In this document: positions 1 to 7,390 of the stretch, one piece after another
How positions within the stretch are numbered: position 1 is the stretch's first letter
Layout of the letters: each line of letters opens with the position of its first letter
Translations under genes and position numbers: made by a program
Notes under the pieces: model-generated
The model's database searches: none
What the model saw: only the letters and a program-made list of their open reading frames with translations
What the model was told of the DNA's origin: nothing
Assembly: GCA_947625995.1 (NCBI GenBank)
Contig: CANQQN010000017.1
Span: 1-15,528 of the forward strand
Direction: 5' to 3'
DNA: 15,528 nt
From: an uncultured Lachnospiraceae bacterium
GTDB taxonomy: Bacteria > Bacillota > Clostridia > Lachnospirales > Lachnospiraceae

Positions 1-1512
1 GAGGCGCCCTTCTGGGTGCATTTCGGCGCCGGCAATATCTTCAAGGCCTTTCAGGCAAACGTGGTGCAGAACCTTCTCAACGAAGGCGTGCTGGATCGGG
101 GCCTTGTGGTGGCGGAGGGATTTGACTATGAGATCATAGAGAAAATGAACCGTCCCCACGACGACTATAACATTCTGGTGACACTGAAGGCCGACGGCAA
201 TGTGGAAAAGACCGTGATCGGCAGTATTATGGAATCTCTTGTGCTGGATTCCGATAATGACAGGGAGTTTGGCCGCCTGCGGGAGATTTTTTCAAAGGAT
301 TCCCTGCAGATGTGTACCTTTACCATTACAGAAAAAGGCTACAGTCTGGTGGACGGTAAGGGAGAACTGCTTCCTGCGGTGAAGGCGGATTTTGCCTCCG
401 GGCCGGACAGGCCCCAAAGCTATATGGGAAAGGTGGCGTCCCTCCTTTACACCAGATACATGGCGGGAGAAAAACCCATTTCCATGGTGAGCAACGACAA
501 CTGTTCCCACAACGGGGACAAGCTCTATGAAGCGATCAATACCTTTGCGGAAAAATGGGCGCAGGCAGGCAAAGGGGAGAAAGGCTTTGTAAGCTATATC
601 AACGACAAAAACAAGGTGGCTTTCCCTTGGACCATGATCGACAAGATCACCCCAAGACCGGACGCCTCCGTGGAAAAGATTCTGCTGGCGGACGGGGTGG
701 AAGGCCTCGACCCGGTGATCACCTCCAAAAGCACTTATGTGGCGCCCTTTGTCAATGCGGAAGAGTGCGAATATCTGGTGATCGAGGATGCGTTTCCCAA
801 CGGACGGCCTTTGCTGGAAAAAGGCGGCCTGCTGTTTACGGATAGAGAGACAGTGGACAAGGTGGAGAAAATGAAGGTCTGCACCTGCTTAAATCCGCTG
901 CATACCACCCTTGCGGTGTACGGATGCCTGCTTGGCTACCAGAAGATCTCTGACGAGATGAAGGATCCCCAGCTGGTGAAGATGGTGGAGACCATCGGCT
1001 ATGTGGAAGGGCTCCCCGTTGTTGTAGACCCAGGCATTTTGGATCCGAAGGAATTTATTGACACGGTGCTTCAGGTGCGTGTGCCGAACCCCTTTATGCC
1101 GGACACGCCCCAGCGGATCGCCACGGACACTTCCCAGAAGCTTGCCATCCGTTTCGGAGAGACCATCAAGGCCTATCAGGCGTCGCCGGATAAGGATGTG
1201 CAGAGCCTGAAGCTGATCCCGCTGGTGTTCGCGGGATGGCTTCGGTATCTGATGGCTGTGGATGATGAAGGAAATCCCTTTGAACTGAGTCCCGATCCGC
1301 TGCTGGATACGGTGCGCCCTTATGTGGCGGGACTCAAGCTGGAAGAAGGCCAGGATGTGGGAGCGGCGGTTGCCCCTGTGCTCCGGATGAAGCAGATCTT
1401 CGGCGTGGATCTGTATGAAGCGGGTCTGGCAGACAAGGTATGCGGCTATCTGCAGGAGCTGACAGCCGGACGCGGAGCGGTCCGGGCCACACTGGAAAAA
1501 TATACAAAATAA
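1..1512 (+). CDS. Mannitol dehydrogenase family oxidoreductase (hexuronate/polyol type), 5' end missing
   Basis: This is an NAD-dependent sugar acid or polyol oxidoreductase of the long-chain mannitol dehydrogenase / UxuB group, a cytosolic enzyme of hexuronate or sugar-alcohol catabolism. The reading frame is open from base 1, so the true start lies upstream. Members usually have about 500-540 residues, so roughly 35-40 residues are probably missing. The window begins inside the Rossmann nucleotide-binding motif (WVHFGAGNIF). An SNDNCSHNG stretch matches the family's S-x-DN-x-x-x-NG signature. The catalytic K-x5-N-x2-H motif of polyol-specific long-chain dehydrogenases is intact, with Lys codon 874, Asn 892 and His 901. 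The gene ends just before a strong terminator and is not obviously linked to the kinase gene downstream. The exact substrate (fructuronate, tagaturonate or mannitol) cannot be told from the sequence. Confidence 0.88.
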   Translation, partial: EAPFWVHFGAGNIFKAFQANVVQNLLNEGVLDRGLVVAEGFDYEIIEKMNRPHDDYNILVTLKADGNVEKTVIGSIMESLVLDSDNDREFGRLREIFSKDSLQMCTFTITEKGYSLVDGKGELLPAVKADFASGPDRPQSYMGKVASLLYTRYMAGEKPISMVSNDNCSHNGDKLYEAINTFAEKWAQAGKGEKGFVSYINDKNKVAFPWTMIDKITPRPDASVEKILLADGVEGLDPVITSKSTYVAPFVNAEECEYLVIEDAFPNGRPLLEKGGLLFTDRETVDKVEKMKVCTCLNPLHTTLAVYGCLLGYQKISDEMKDPQLVKMVETIGYVEGLPVVVDPGILDPKEFIDTVLQVRVPNPFMPDTPQRIATDTSQKLAIRFGETIKAYQASPDKDVQSLKLIPLVFAGWLRYLMAVDDEGNPFELSPDPLLDTVRPYVAGLKLEEGQDVGAAVAPVLRMKQIFGVDLYEAGLADKVCGYLQELTAGRGAVRATLEKYTK

Positions 1513-1522
1513 GATTTGCGGA

Positions 1523-1556
1523 AAAAACGGTGTAGCTTGCGGGCTATGCCGTTTTT
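1523..1556 (+). terminator. Rho-independent terminator after the dehydrogenase gene
   Basis: A 14-base-pair stem is formed by 1523-1536 and 1543-1556, with two G-U wobbles and a six-base loop (ttgcgg). It starts in an A-run and ends in a T-run that continues to about 1566 with a short interruption. It begins 11 bases after the stop codon. The A-run/T-run symmetry means it could work in both directions. Confidence 0.85.
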
Positions 1557-1617
1557 CGATTTTTAAAGAGATGCAGCGGCAGTAAATCAAAACATGAACA
1601 TTCTTTGCGCTGTATTA

Positions 1618-1646
1618 TTGATTCCCATGATTTTGTATGATAGAAT
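1618..1646 (+). promoter_or_regulatory. Probable sigma-A promoter of the hybrid kinase gene
   Basis: A TTGATT -35 box (1618-1623) is followed after exactly 17 bases by a TAGAAT -10 box (1641-1646). It lies about 50 bases upstream of the kinase start and downstream of the previous gene's terminator. It is inferred by consensus match only. Confidence 0.6.
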
Positions 1647-1695
1647 AAAATAGATTTAGTGGGGTTAAAAATGATGATGTTAGGAGAAAAAAACC

Positions 1696-4656
1696 ATGAA
1701 AGAGTGGTTTCGGAAGCGGATGCCTTTGTTTTTGGCAGCGCTGGCATGTGTTTCAGTCATTTTCATAGGACTTATCTATTTTCAGTACATTTCCAAACGC
1801 ATTTTTGAGGACAGCACGGTGCATCTGGAAGAGATTTACAGTCAGGTCAATCGCTCCTTCAGTATTTTTGTTGAGCGAAACTGGGGACTCCTGGACGAAT
1901 GGGGCGATTATTTTTCCCGGAAGGATGGCGTGAATGAAAGCGAATTTGCTGGATTTGTGAGGGAGGAGCAGCAATACTGGGGGTTCTCTGAATTTTATTT
2001 TCTGTCTGGCGACGGAAACTGCATGACGATCGACGGGACCCGCGGTAGCATGGAGCTTGGTGAAAGCGGGGAGATCCTGTCTCAGAAAAAAGAACCGGTC
2101 ATGGCCGGACAGAAACTTTCCTCCGGACTTGAGGTGACGCTTTTTGCGGCGCCTGTGGAGCAGAGCGTCTATGGAGATTTTGCGTTTGACGCTATCGCGA
2201 TCACCTATAACAACGCCGATATGGCAAATTCCCTGAATGTGGACGCGTTTTCCGGAAAAGCAAAATGTTTTGTGGTTCATGATGACGGCGTCGTATTGTT
2301 GTCGACACAGACAGGGGGCAATGTTTTTGAAAACTATCTGGTTTATCTGAAGGCTGCTTCCGATCTGAAGGAGGAAGATCTTGAAAAGATCAGAAAGGAT
2401 TGGGAGAACGGCACGGCCGGCCTGCGGCAGTGCCGGATCGGCGGCGTCAGCCAGTGTATCCTGTATCAGCCGGTCGGTTATCAGGATTATATCCTGCTGA
2501 GCGTGGTGCCGCAGGATGCGGTCAGCGCCGGTTTTCTGTCGGTGCAAAAGACCACTACAACGGTTCTTGTGCTGATCTTTCTTGTCGTCGGTGCCGTTGT
2601 GATTACGCTGCTTCTGCAGCGCAGCAGGAAGCAGGCCCGCAGAAACCGTATGGAACTGCAGTACCGGGAACGCATGTTTGACGTGCTTTCCAACAGTGTG
2701 GATGATATTTTTATCATGCTGGACGCAAAGGATCAGAATGTAGATTATATCAGTCCAAACATAGAGAGACTGCTGGGACTTTTGCCGGAGGACGTCAGAA
2801 AGAATATCCGGATCATGGAGAAATGCGCCGTTGATTACGATGTGGTGATCCCGAAGGATCAGCTGGAAGCGATTCCGCTCCATGGAAACAGGTACTGGGA
2901 ATGTGAATATGTGCACCAGACGACCGGCGAACGCCGCTGGTACAGGATGACCGTGTATAATATGAGCATTCAGAAAGTCAATAAATACATCATCGTATTG
3001 TCTGACCGCACCCAGGAAAAGCAGATGAACCAGAAGCTGAAAGAGGCGCTGAACGCGGCCAGAAGCGCAAATGAGGCAAAAAGCAATTTTCTTTCAAACA
3101 TGTCTCATGATATCCGTACGCCGATGAATGCCATTGTAGGATTTTCGGTGCTGCTGGAAAAGGACGCGGATCAGCCCGACAAGGTGCGGGAATATACCCG
3201 CAAGATCACGGCGTCCAGCCATCATCTTCTGAGCCTCATCAACGATGTGCTGGATATGAGCAAGATCGAGAGCGGAAAAACCTCCCTGAATATTGACAGG
3301 TTCCGCCTGCCGGATCTTTTTGAGGAACTGAGTATCATCCTGATGCCCCAGGCCAAAGCAAAAGGGCAGCATTTTGAGATCCATGTGCAGGGAACGCCTC
3401 CAGAGCAGCTGATCGGCGACAAGCTGCGGCTGAACCAGATTTTGATCAATCTTCTTTCCAACGCCATCAAGTATACCCAGGAAGGCGGCAGCATCGACTT
3501 TAAGGTCTGCGAACTGCCTCCGGCGGCTCCGCAGTACGCCAAGCTCCGGTTTGAGGTGACGGACAACGGCGTAGGGATGAGCAAAGAATTTCAAAAGCGG
3601 ATATTCAGTCCTTTCAGCAGGGAGATCAATTCGGTTACGAACAAAGTACAGGGAACCGGACTTGGCATGGCCATTACAAAAAATCTGGTAGATTTGATGG
3701 GCGGGATCATCCAGGTAGAAAGCCAGCCGGGGAAAGGCAGTACTTTTACGGTGGAACTGTCCTTCTCCCTTCCGGAGCAGGAGGAGTCGGGACTGCGGTT
3801 CAAAAATAAGATTACCCGCATGCTCGTTGCTGACGATGAGGAAGAGATCTGCCTTGATATCAGAGAAATGATGAGAGGAACCGGCGTTGACGTTTCCATT
3901 GCCACGGACGGTGAGACTGCTGTGAGAAAGGCAGTGGAAGCACATATGCAGGGAGAGGATTACCATGTGATCCTGCTGGATTGGAAAATGCCGGGACAAA
4001 ACGGCGTGGAGACTGCCCGCCAGATCCGGCAGAAGACAGACAAAAACGTGCCGATCCTGGTGCTGACATCCTATGACTGGAGCGAGATCGAGGCGGAAGC
4101 GCGTCAGGCAGGCATCAATGCCTTTATGTCGAAACCGTTTTTCCCTTCCAACTTCTGGCAGACCCTTGAACCGCTGTTCTTTGAGGACATGCCAGCGCAG
4201 TCTGAGGACAACGAAGAAAAGCCGGACGAAAACGTCATGAATGGGATGCTGTTTCTGGTGGCGGAAGACAATGGACTGAATGCGGAGATCCTGACGGAGA
4301 TGCTTGCCTTGGAAGGCGCAAGATGCGAAGTAGCGGTCAACGGACAGGAAGCGCTGGCGCTTTTCCAGAAGTCTGCGCCGGGTTATTATGATATGGTGCT
4401 GATGGACGTCCAGATGCCGGTCATGAACGGCTATGAGGCTACAAGGCAGATCCATGCCTGCGGGCATCCGGATGCCCGCAAGATCCCGATCGTGGCGATG
4501 ACGGCAAACACCTTTGCGGAAGATGTGCGCGACGCAATGGAGGCAGGCATGGACGGACATCTTGCCAAGCCTATCGACATGAACGCGGTCAGAGATCTTG
4601 TGGCAAAGCTGATGAGCAGGAAACGAAAAGAACAGGACGGGGTCAATGAGCAATAG
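1696..4656 (+). CDS. Membrane hybrid sensor histidine kinase with PAS and two receiver domains
   Basis: A two-component sensor of 986 residues. In order: a membrane segment (about residues 9-31); an extracellular sensor region (32-285) resembling dCache-type domains; a second membrane segment (286-310); a PAS domain (about 327-440); a HisKA dimerisation domain with phospho-acceptor His471 in SHDIRTP; an HATPase_c domain with N box near 580, DNGVGM near 623 and GTGLGMAI near 653; receiver 1 with Asp713/Asp714 and phospho-acceptor Asp762; receiver 2 with phospho-acceptor Asp904 in LMDVQMP. Both receivers keep the conserved Lys (SKPF, AKPID). No HPt domain and no DNA-binding output are present, so phosphate must pass to proteins encoded elsewhere or the receivers act by other contacts. 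The start is set by AGGAG at 1682-1686. A solute-binding lipoprotein gene follows 42 bases later, probably in the same transcript. Confidence 0.93.
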   Translation: MKEWFRKRMPLFLAALACVSVIFIGLIYFQYISKRIFEDSTVHLEEIYSQVNRSFSIFVERNWGLLDEWGDYFSRKDGVNESEFAGFVREEQQYWGFSEFYFLSGDGNCMTIDGTRGSMELGESGEILSQKKEPVMAGQKLSSGLEVTLFAAPVEQSVYGDFAFDAIAITYNNADMANSLNVDAFSGKAKCFVVHDDGVVLLSTQTGGNVFENYLVYLKAASDLKEEDLEKIRKDWENGTAGLRQCRIGGVSQCILYQPVGYQDYILLSVVPQDAVSAGFLSVQKTTTTVLVLIFLVVGAVVITLLLQRSRKQARRNRMELQYRERMFDVLSNSVDDIFIMLDAKDQNVDYISPNIERLLGLLPEDVRKNIRIMEKCAVDYDVVIPKDQLEAIPLHGNRYWECEYVHQTTGERRWYRMTVYNMSIQKVNKYIIVLSDRTQEKQMNQKLKEALNAARSANEAKSNFLSNMSHDIRTPMNAIVGFSVLLEKDADQPDKVREYTRKITASSHHLLSLINDVLDMSKIESGKTSLNIDRFRLPDLFEELSIILMPQAKAKGQHFEIHVQGTPPEQLIGDKLRLNQILINLLSNAIKYTQEGGSIDFKVCELPPAAPQYAKLRFEVTDNGVGMSKEFQKRIFSPFSREINSVTNKVQGTGLGMAITKNLVDLMGGIIQVESQPGKGSTFTVELSFSLPEQEESGLRFKNKITRMLVADDEEEICLDIREMMRGTGVDVSIATDGETAVRKAVEAHMQGEDYHVILLDWKMPGQNGVETARQIRQKTDKNVPILVLTSYDWSEIEAEARQAGINAFMSKPFFPSNFWQTLEPLFFEDMPAQSEDNEEKPDENVMNGMLFLVAEDNGLNAEILTEMLALEGARCEVAVNGQEALALFQKSAPGYYDMVLMDVQMPVMNGYEATRQIHACGHPDARKIPIVAMTANTFAEDVRDAMEAGMDGHLAKPIDMNAVRDLVAKLMSRKRKEQDGVNEQ

Positions 4657-4698
4657 AAGCAGTTTTGGAGCATCCTGTTTTGAGGAGGGAGAGTTTAC

Positions 4699-5979
4699 AT
4701 GAAAAGAAAGCGGTTTGTTCTGGCGGCGGTGCTTCTTGCCGCGGTATGTGTGTTCACATCCTGCAGCGGCCTCGGGATATCCGGTGATGCGGGCACTGTG
4801 CTGACGATCATGGGCAGGAAGAGCGATCTGGAAAAAAGCTATATGACCAGTATCTTTGAATTGTATGAGAAGGAAACAGGGAATCGGCTGGATATCATTT
4901 CTTATGAAGATGCAGAGTTTGAAGAATCTGCGGCCGAACAGTTTCAAAAGGGGAAGGTGCCGGATCTTTTTATGCATTTCCACAATGCGGATCTGAACCG
5001 GTATCACATCGCGGACAATTTTTATTATATGAACGATGAGGAATGGATTCAGGATCTGACGGACAGTGCGAAAGCATATTGTCAGGACGCGGATGGAAAT
5101 ATCTTAGGATTGCCGTTCTGGGAGAATTCTGTCTCCGGATGCTATTATAATAAAACGCTGCTGGACAGTCTTGGCATGAAGCCGGCAACGACCCAGGCGG
5201 AATTTGATGTTTTGTGCCAGGTGCTGAAGGACACCGGCTATACGCCGATCTGCTGGCCGGCGGACGGCTGCTCCTGGATGCCGCAGTTCGGGATGGACCC
5301 TATTTTCGCGGACGATCCCAAGCTGCTGAAAAAGCTGAATCAAAACGAGATCAGTTACGCGGATATCCCGCAGGTAAAAAATATGGTGCAGTGGATCGGC
5401 GACGCCGCCTCGAAAGGCTGGTTCGGAGATGATTATCTGGAGACCGGCTGGTCGGATATCAGTTCTGTTATGGGCTCCGGAAAAGCAGTGATGACGTTTA
5501 TCTGGGACACATGGTTTTACACGGATTTTGAACAGGACGGTAAGTATTCCATTGATGATTTTGCGCTGATGCCTGTCTTTATGGATACTGCGGAGAGCGG
5601 CACCTACGAGGGTGGCAACCTGAACATGATGATGGTCAACAAGAACAGCGAACAGCTGGAAGAGGCGCTGCAGTTTTTGTCCTTCTGTGCGACTCCCGAA
5701 AACTATAACGTTGCTTTTCAGGGTATTTCTACGGTAAATTGCTTCAAAGGCCAGAATACAAATATCCAGTCCGATATGGTGACAAACGCCAAAGCTTCCA
5801 TTGACGCGAATGCGCGCGTTTCCACTGCTGCATCCAGGATCATTGGCTATAACGCGGAGGAAGTTTCGGATGCCCTGAACCAACTGTTCCGCAAAAAAAT
5901 GAATGTGGCCGGATGTGTGGAGAAGATGGACGATTACCGGATCTCGGAGGCAAAAAAGCAGGGCGCGGATGGCTTTTAA
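4699..5979 (+). CDS. Extracellular solute-binding lipoprotein (sugar ABC type), without permease neighbours
   Basis: A 426-residue family 1 extracellular solute-binding protein. It has a lipoprotein signal: positive residues 2-5, a hydrophobic core (6-19) and a probable lipidated Cys22 in the FTSC context. Phe at -3 of the lipobox is not the usual Leu, but the overall signal is convincing. The mature part shows the two-lobed sugar-binder pattern, with GLPFWENSVSGCYYNK near the hinge and a conserved EGGNLNMMMVNKNS stretch later. An AGGAGGG ribosome binding site lies at 4683-4689. ABC transporters normally have two permease genes beside the binder; here there are none, and the upstream neighbour is a sensor kinase. 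I infer that it either presents a ligand to the kinase's extracellular domain or serves permeases encoded elsewhere. The ligand is unknown. Confidence 0.88.
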   Translation: MKRKRFVLAAVLLAAVCVFTSCSGLGISGDAGTVLTIMGRKSDLEKSYMTSIFELYEKETGNRLDIISYEDAEFEESAAEQFQKGKVPDLFMHFHNADLNRYHIADNFYYMNDEEWIQDLTDSAKAYCQDADGNILGLPFWENSVSGCYYNKTLLDSLGMKPATTQAEFDVLCQVLKDTGYTPICWPADGCSWMPQFGMDPIFADDPKLLKKLNQNEISYADIPQVKNMVQWIGDAASKGWFGDDYLETGWSDISSVMGSGKAVMTFIWDTWFYTDFEQDGKYSIDDFALMPVFMDTAESGTYEGGNLNMMMVNKNSEQLEEALQFLSFCATPENYNVAFQGISTVNCFKGQNTNIQSDMVTNAKASIDANARVSTAASRIIGYNAEEVSDALNQLFRKKMNVAGCVEKMDDYRISEAKKQGADGF

Positions 5980-6013
5980 CAGGTAAAAACTATGGATAGC
6001 GGAAAAAAACGGC

Positions 6014-6042
6014 TTTTCTTTTTTGAAAAGATGTAGTATGAT
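6014..6042 (+). promoter_or_regulatory. Weak candidate promoter of the G3E GTPase/thiI operon
   Basis: A good -10 hexamer, TATGAT (6037-6042), lies 17 bases after a poor -35 match, TTTTCT (6014-6019). It sits in the 149-base gap before the first CobW-family gene. I see no recognisable operator or riboswitch here, so any metal control cannot be read from the sequence by eye. Confidence 0.3.
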
Positions 6043-6115
6043 ATGCAATTAAGGTGGAAAAAAGGACAGAACCGCCTGCTTTATTTTTTGAAAATGATCG
6101 GTTGGTTTATCAAAT

Positions 6116-6120
6116 GGAGG
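6116..6120 (+). promoter_or_regulatory. Ribosome binding site that fixes the first G3E GTPase start at 6129
   Basis: GGAGG is placed 8 bases before ATG 6129. The protein from that ATG begins directly with the canonical MTKVTVISGFLGAGKTT start of the family. The open frame extends 25 codons further upstream to 6054, but those residues have no family counterpart. Confidence 0.8.
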
Positions 6121-6128
6121 CGTATCGA

Positions 6129-7313
6129 ATGACAAAAGTAACAGTTATCTCAGGTTTCCTGGGAGCGGGCAAAACGACACTGATCAAAAAACTATTGAAA
6201 GAAGCATATAAGGATGAGAAGATCGTACTCATTGAAAATGAATTCGGCGAGATCGGCATTGACGGCGGCTTCATGAAAGAAGCGGGGATACAGGTCTCCG
6301 AGATGAACAGCGGCTGTATCTGCTGTTCCCTAGTGGGAGATTTCGGCAGGGCGCTGAAGGAAGTGGTGACAACCTATGCGCCGGATCATATTCTGATAGA
6401 ACCGTCAGGCGTCGGAAAGCTGTCGGATGTGGAAGCCGCCATAGAGCGGGTTGCCGGGGAAGCCGGACTGACGCTGACCGCATCGGTCGCGGTGGTGGAC
6501 GCCAATAAGGCAAAGGTTTACATGAAAAATTTCGGCGAGTTTTTTGCAAATCAGGTGGAAACGGCAAAGGAGATCATCTTAAGCCGTACGCAGATGATTT
6601 CTCAGGAGAAGCTTGAAGAGTGTGTAAAGCTTATCAGGGAGCACAATCCCTCCGCAGCCATTATCACTACGCCTTGGGACGAGCTTACCGGCGAACAGAT
6701 CATCAATGTGATGGAGCAGACAAACGCGCTGGTAGAGGAACTGATGAAGCAGGCCAAAGAAGAGCATGAGCATCATCATCACCATCACCATCATGATGAG
6801 GAGGGGCATGAGCATCACCATCACCACCATGGTGAAGAGGAGCATGAACATCACCACCATCATGACGAGGAGGAGCATGAACATCACCACCATCATGGTG
6901 AGGAGGAGCATGAGCATCACCATCATGATGAGGAGGAGCATGAGCATCACCATCATGATGAGGAGGAGCATGAGCATCATCATCACCATGACGGATGTTG
7001 TGACCACGATCATGACCATGAAGGCCATCATCACGCAGATGAAGTGTTTACAAGCTGGGGAAGGGAAACACCTGTAAAATACACAAGAGAAGAGATCACA
7101 GCCATTCTGAAAAAACTTTCAGAGACGGAGGACTGCGGCGTTGTGCTCCGCGCTAAGGGTATGGTAGGCGCCATGGACGGCAGCTGGATCTATTTTGATA
7201 TGGTTCCCGGCGAATACGAGGTGAGAGACGGCGCGGCGGATTATACAGGACGCATCTGTGTCATCGGCACGGAACTGAAGGAAAATAAATTGACGGAGTT
7301 GTTCCATGTTTGA
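6129..7313 (+). CDS. CobW/P47K-family (G3E) GTPase, putative metallochaperone with a 50-histidine loop
   Basis: A 394-residue COG0523 protein. This family hydrolyses GTP to deliver Zn, Co or other metals to target proteins in the cytosol. Visible motifs: Walker A GFLGAGKTT (residues 9-17); ENEFGEIGIDGGF (switch region); the metal-binding GCICC motif with Cys63, Cys65 and Cys66; Walker B-like IEPSG with Glu91. The usual [NT]KxD base-recognition motif is replaced by SRTQ. Residues 213-302 form an acidic, His-rich insert with 50 His among Glu/Asp plus a Cys-Cys pair, suited to metal binding or storage. A normal CobW_C domain (about 318-394, with VLRAKG and GSWIYFD) follows. It is followed 77 bases later by a second G3E protein. 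The metal is not determinable; zinc, cobalt and nickel are all possible. Confidence 0.92.
   Translation: MTKVTVISGFLGAGKTTLIKKLLKEAYKDEKIVLIENEFGEIGIDGGFMKEAGIQVSEMNSGCICCSLVGDFGRALKEVVTTYAPDHILIEPSGVGKLSDVEAAIERVAGEAGLTLTASVAVVDANKAKVYMKNFGEFFANQVETAKEIILSRTQMISQEKLEECVKLIREHNPSAAIITTPWDELTGEQIINVMEQTNALVEELMKQAKEEHEHHHHHHHHDEEGHEHHHHHHGEEEHEHHHHHDEEEHEHHHHHGEEEHEHHHHDEEEHEHHHHDEEEHEHHHHHDGCCDHDHDHEGHHHADEVFTSWGRETPVKYTREEITAILKKLSETEDCGVVLRAKGMVGAMDGSWIYFDMVPGEYEVRDGAADYTGRICVIGTELKENKLTELFHV
6765..7034 (+). repeat. Degenerate 30-36-bp tandem repeat encoding the His-rich loop
   Basis: About seven in-frame units of the form EEE-H-E-H(4-8)-D/G, each beginning with GAGGAGCAT or a close variant. 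Two neighbouring copies (6901-6930 and 6931-6960) are identical over 30 bases, and the next unit shares their first 18 bases. All length differences between units are multiples of three, so the frame is kept. Such repeats are prone to slippage, so copy number may vary between strains. Confidence 0.9.
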
Positions 7314-7341
7314 CGGGTGCGTGGATATGGGGAAATCGGTA

Positions 7342-7372
7342 ACGGTCCCTTGGTCCCTATGGGGATGACCGT
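7342..7372 (+). other. Small inverted repeat between the two G3E genes
   Basis: ACGGTC (7342-7347) pairs with GACCGT (7367-7372), and inside it TCCC (7354-7357) can pair with GGGA (7362-7365). No T-run follows, so it is not a classical terminator. It could be a processing or stability element in the transcript, or chance. Confidence 0.3.
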
Positions 7373-7390
7373 CTGAGATTGGAGGAAGCT

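Noticed and set aside
16..18. GTG at 16 as the start of the dehydrogenase
   Set aside because: The frame is open to base 1 and the residues before it belong to the conserved Rossmann start; the gene is simply cut by the window edge.
3094..5007. 637-residue open frame on the minus strand
   Set aside because: It lies opposite the kinase and lipoprotein genes, spans the gap between them, has no recognisable domain, and is explained by codon bias of the coding strand.
6013..6030. Inverted repeat CTTTTC/GAAAAG as a terminator after the lipoprotein gene
   Set aside because: The stem is short and A/T rich, without a following T-run; it is too weak to call.
6054..6128. N-terminal extension of the first G3E GTPase from 6054
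   Set aside because: The extra 25 residues do not resemble the family, and the good ribosome binding site is at 6116-6120 for ATG 6129.
6899..6978. Direct 30-bp repeats as a possible CRISPR array
   Set aside because: The copies are directly adjacent with no spacers and are in frame within a coding region.
6579..7034. Minus-strand open frame encoding a Met/Leu-rich protein
   Set aside because: It is the antisense image of the CAT/CAC histidine repeats (ATG/GTG on the other strand) and has no ribosome binding site or family pattern.
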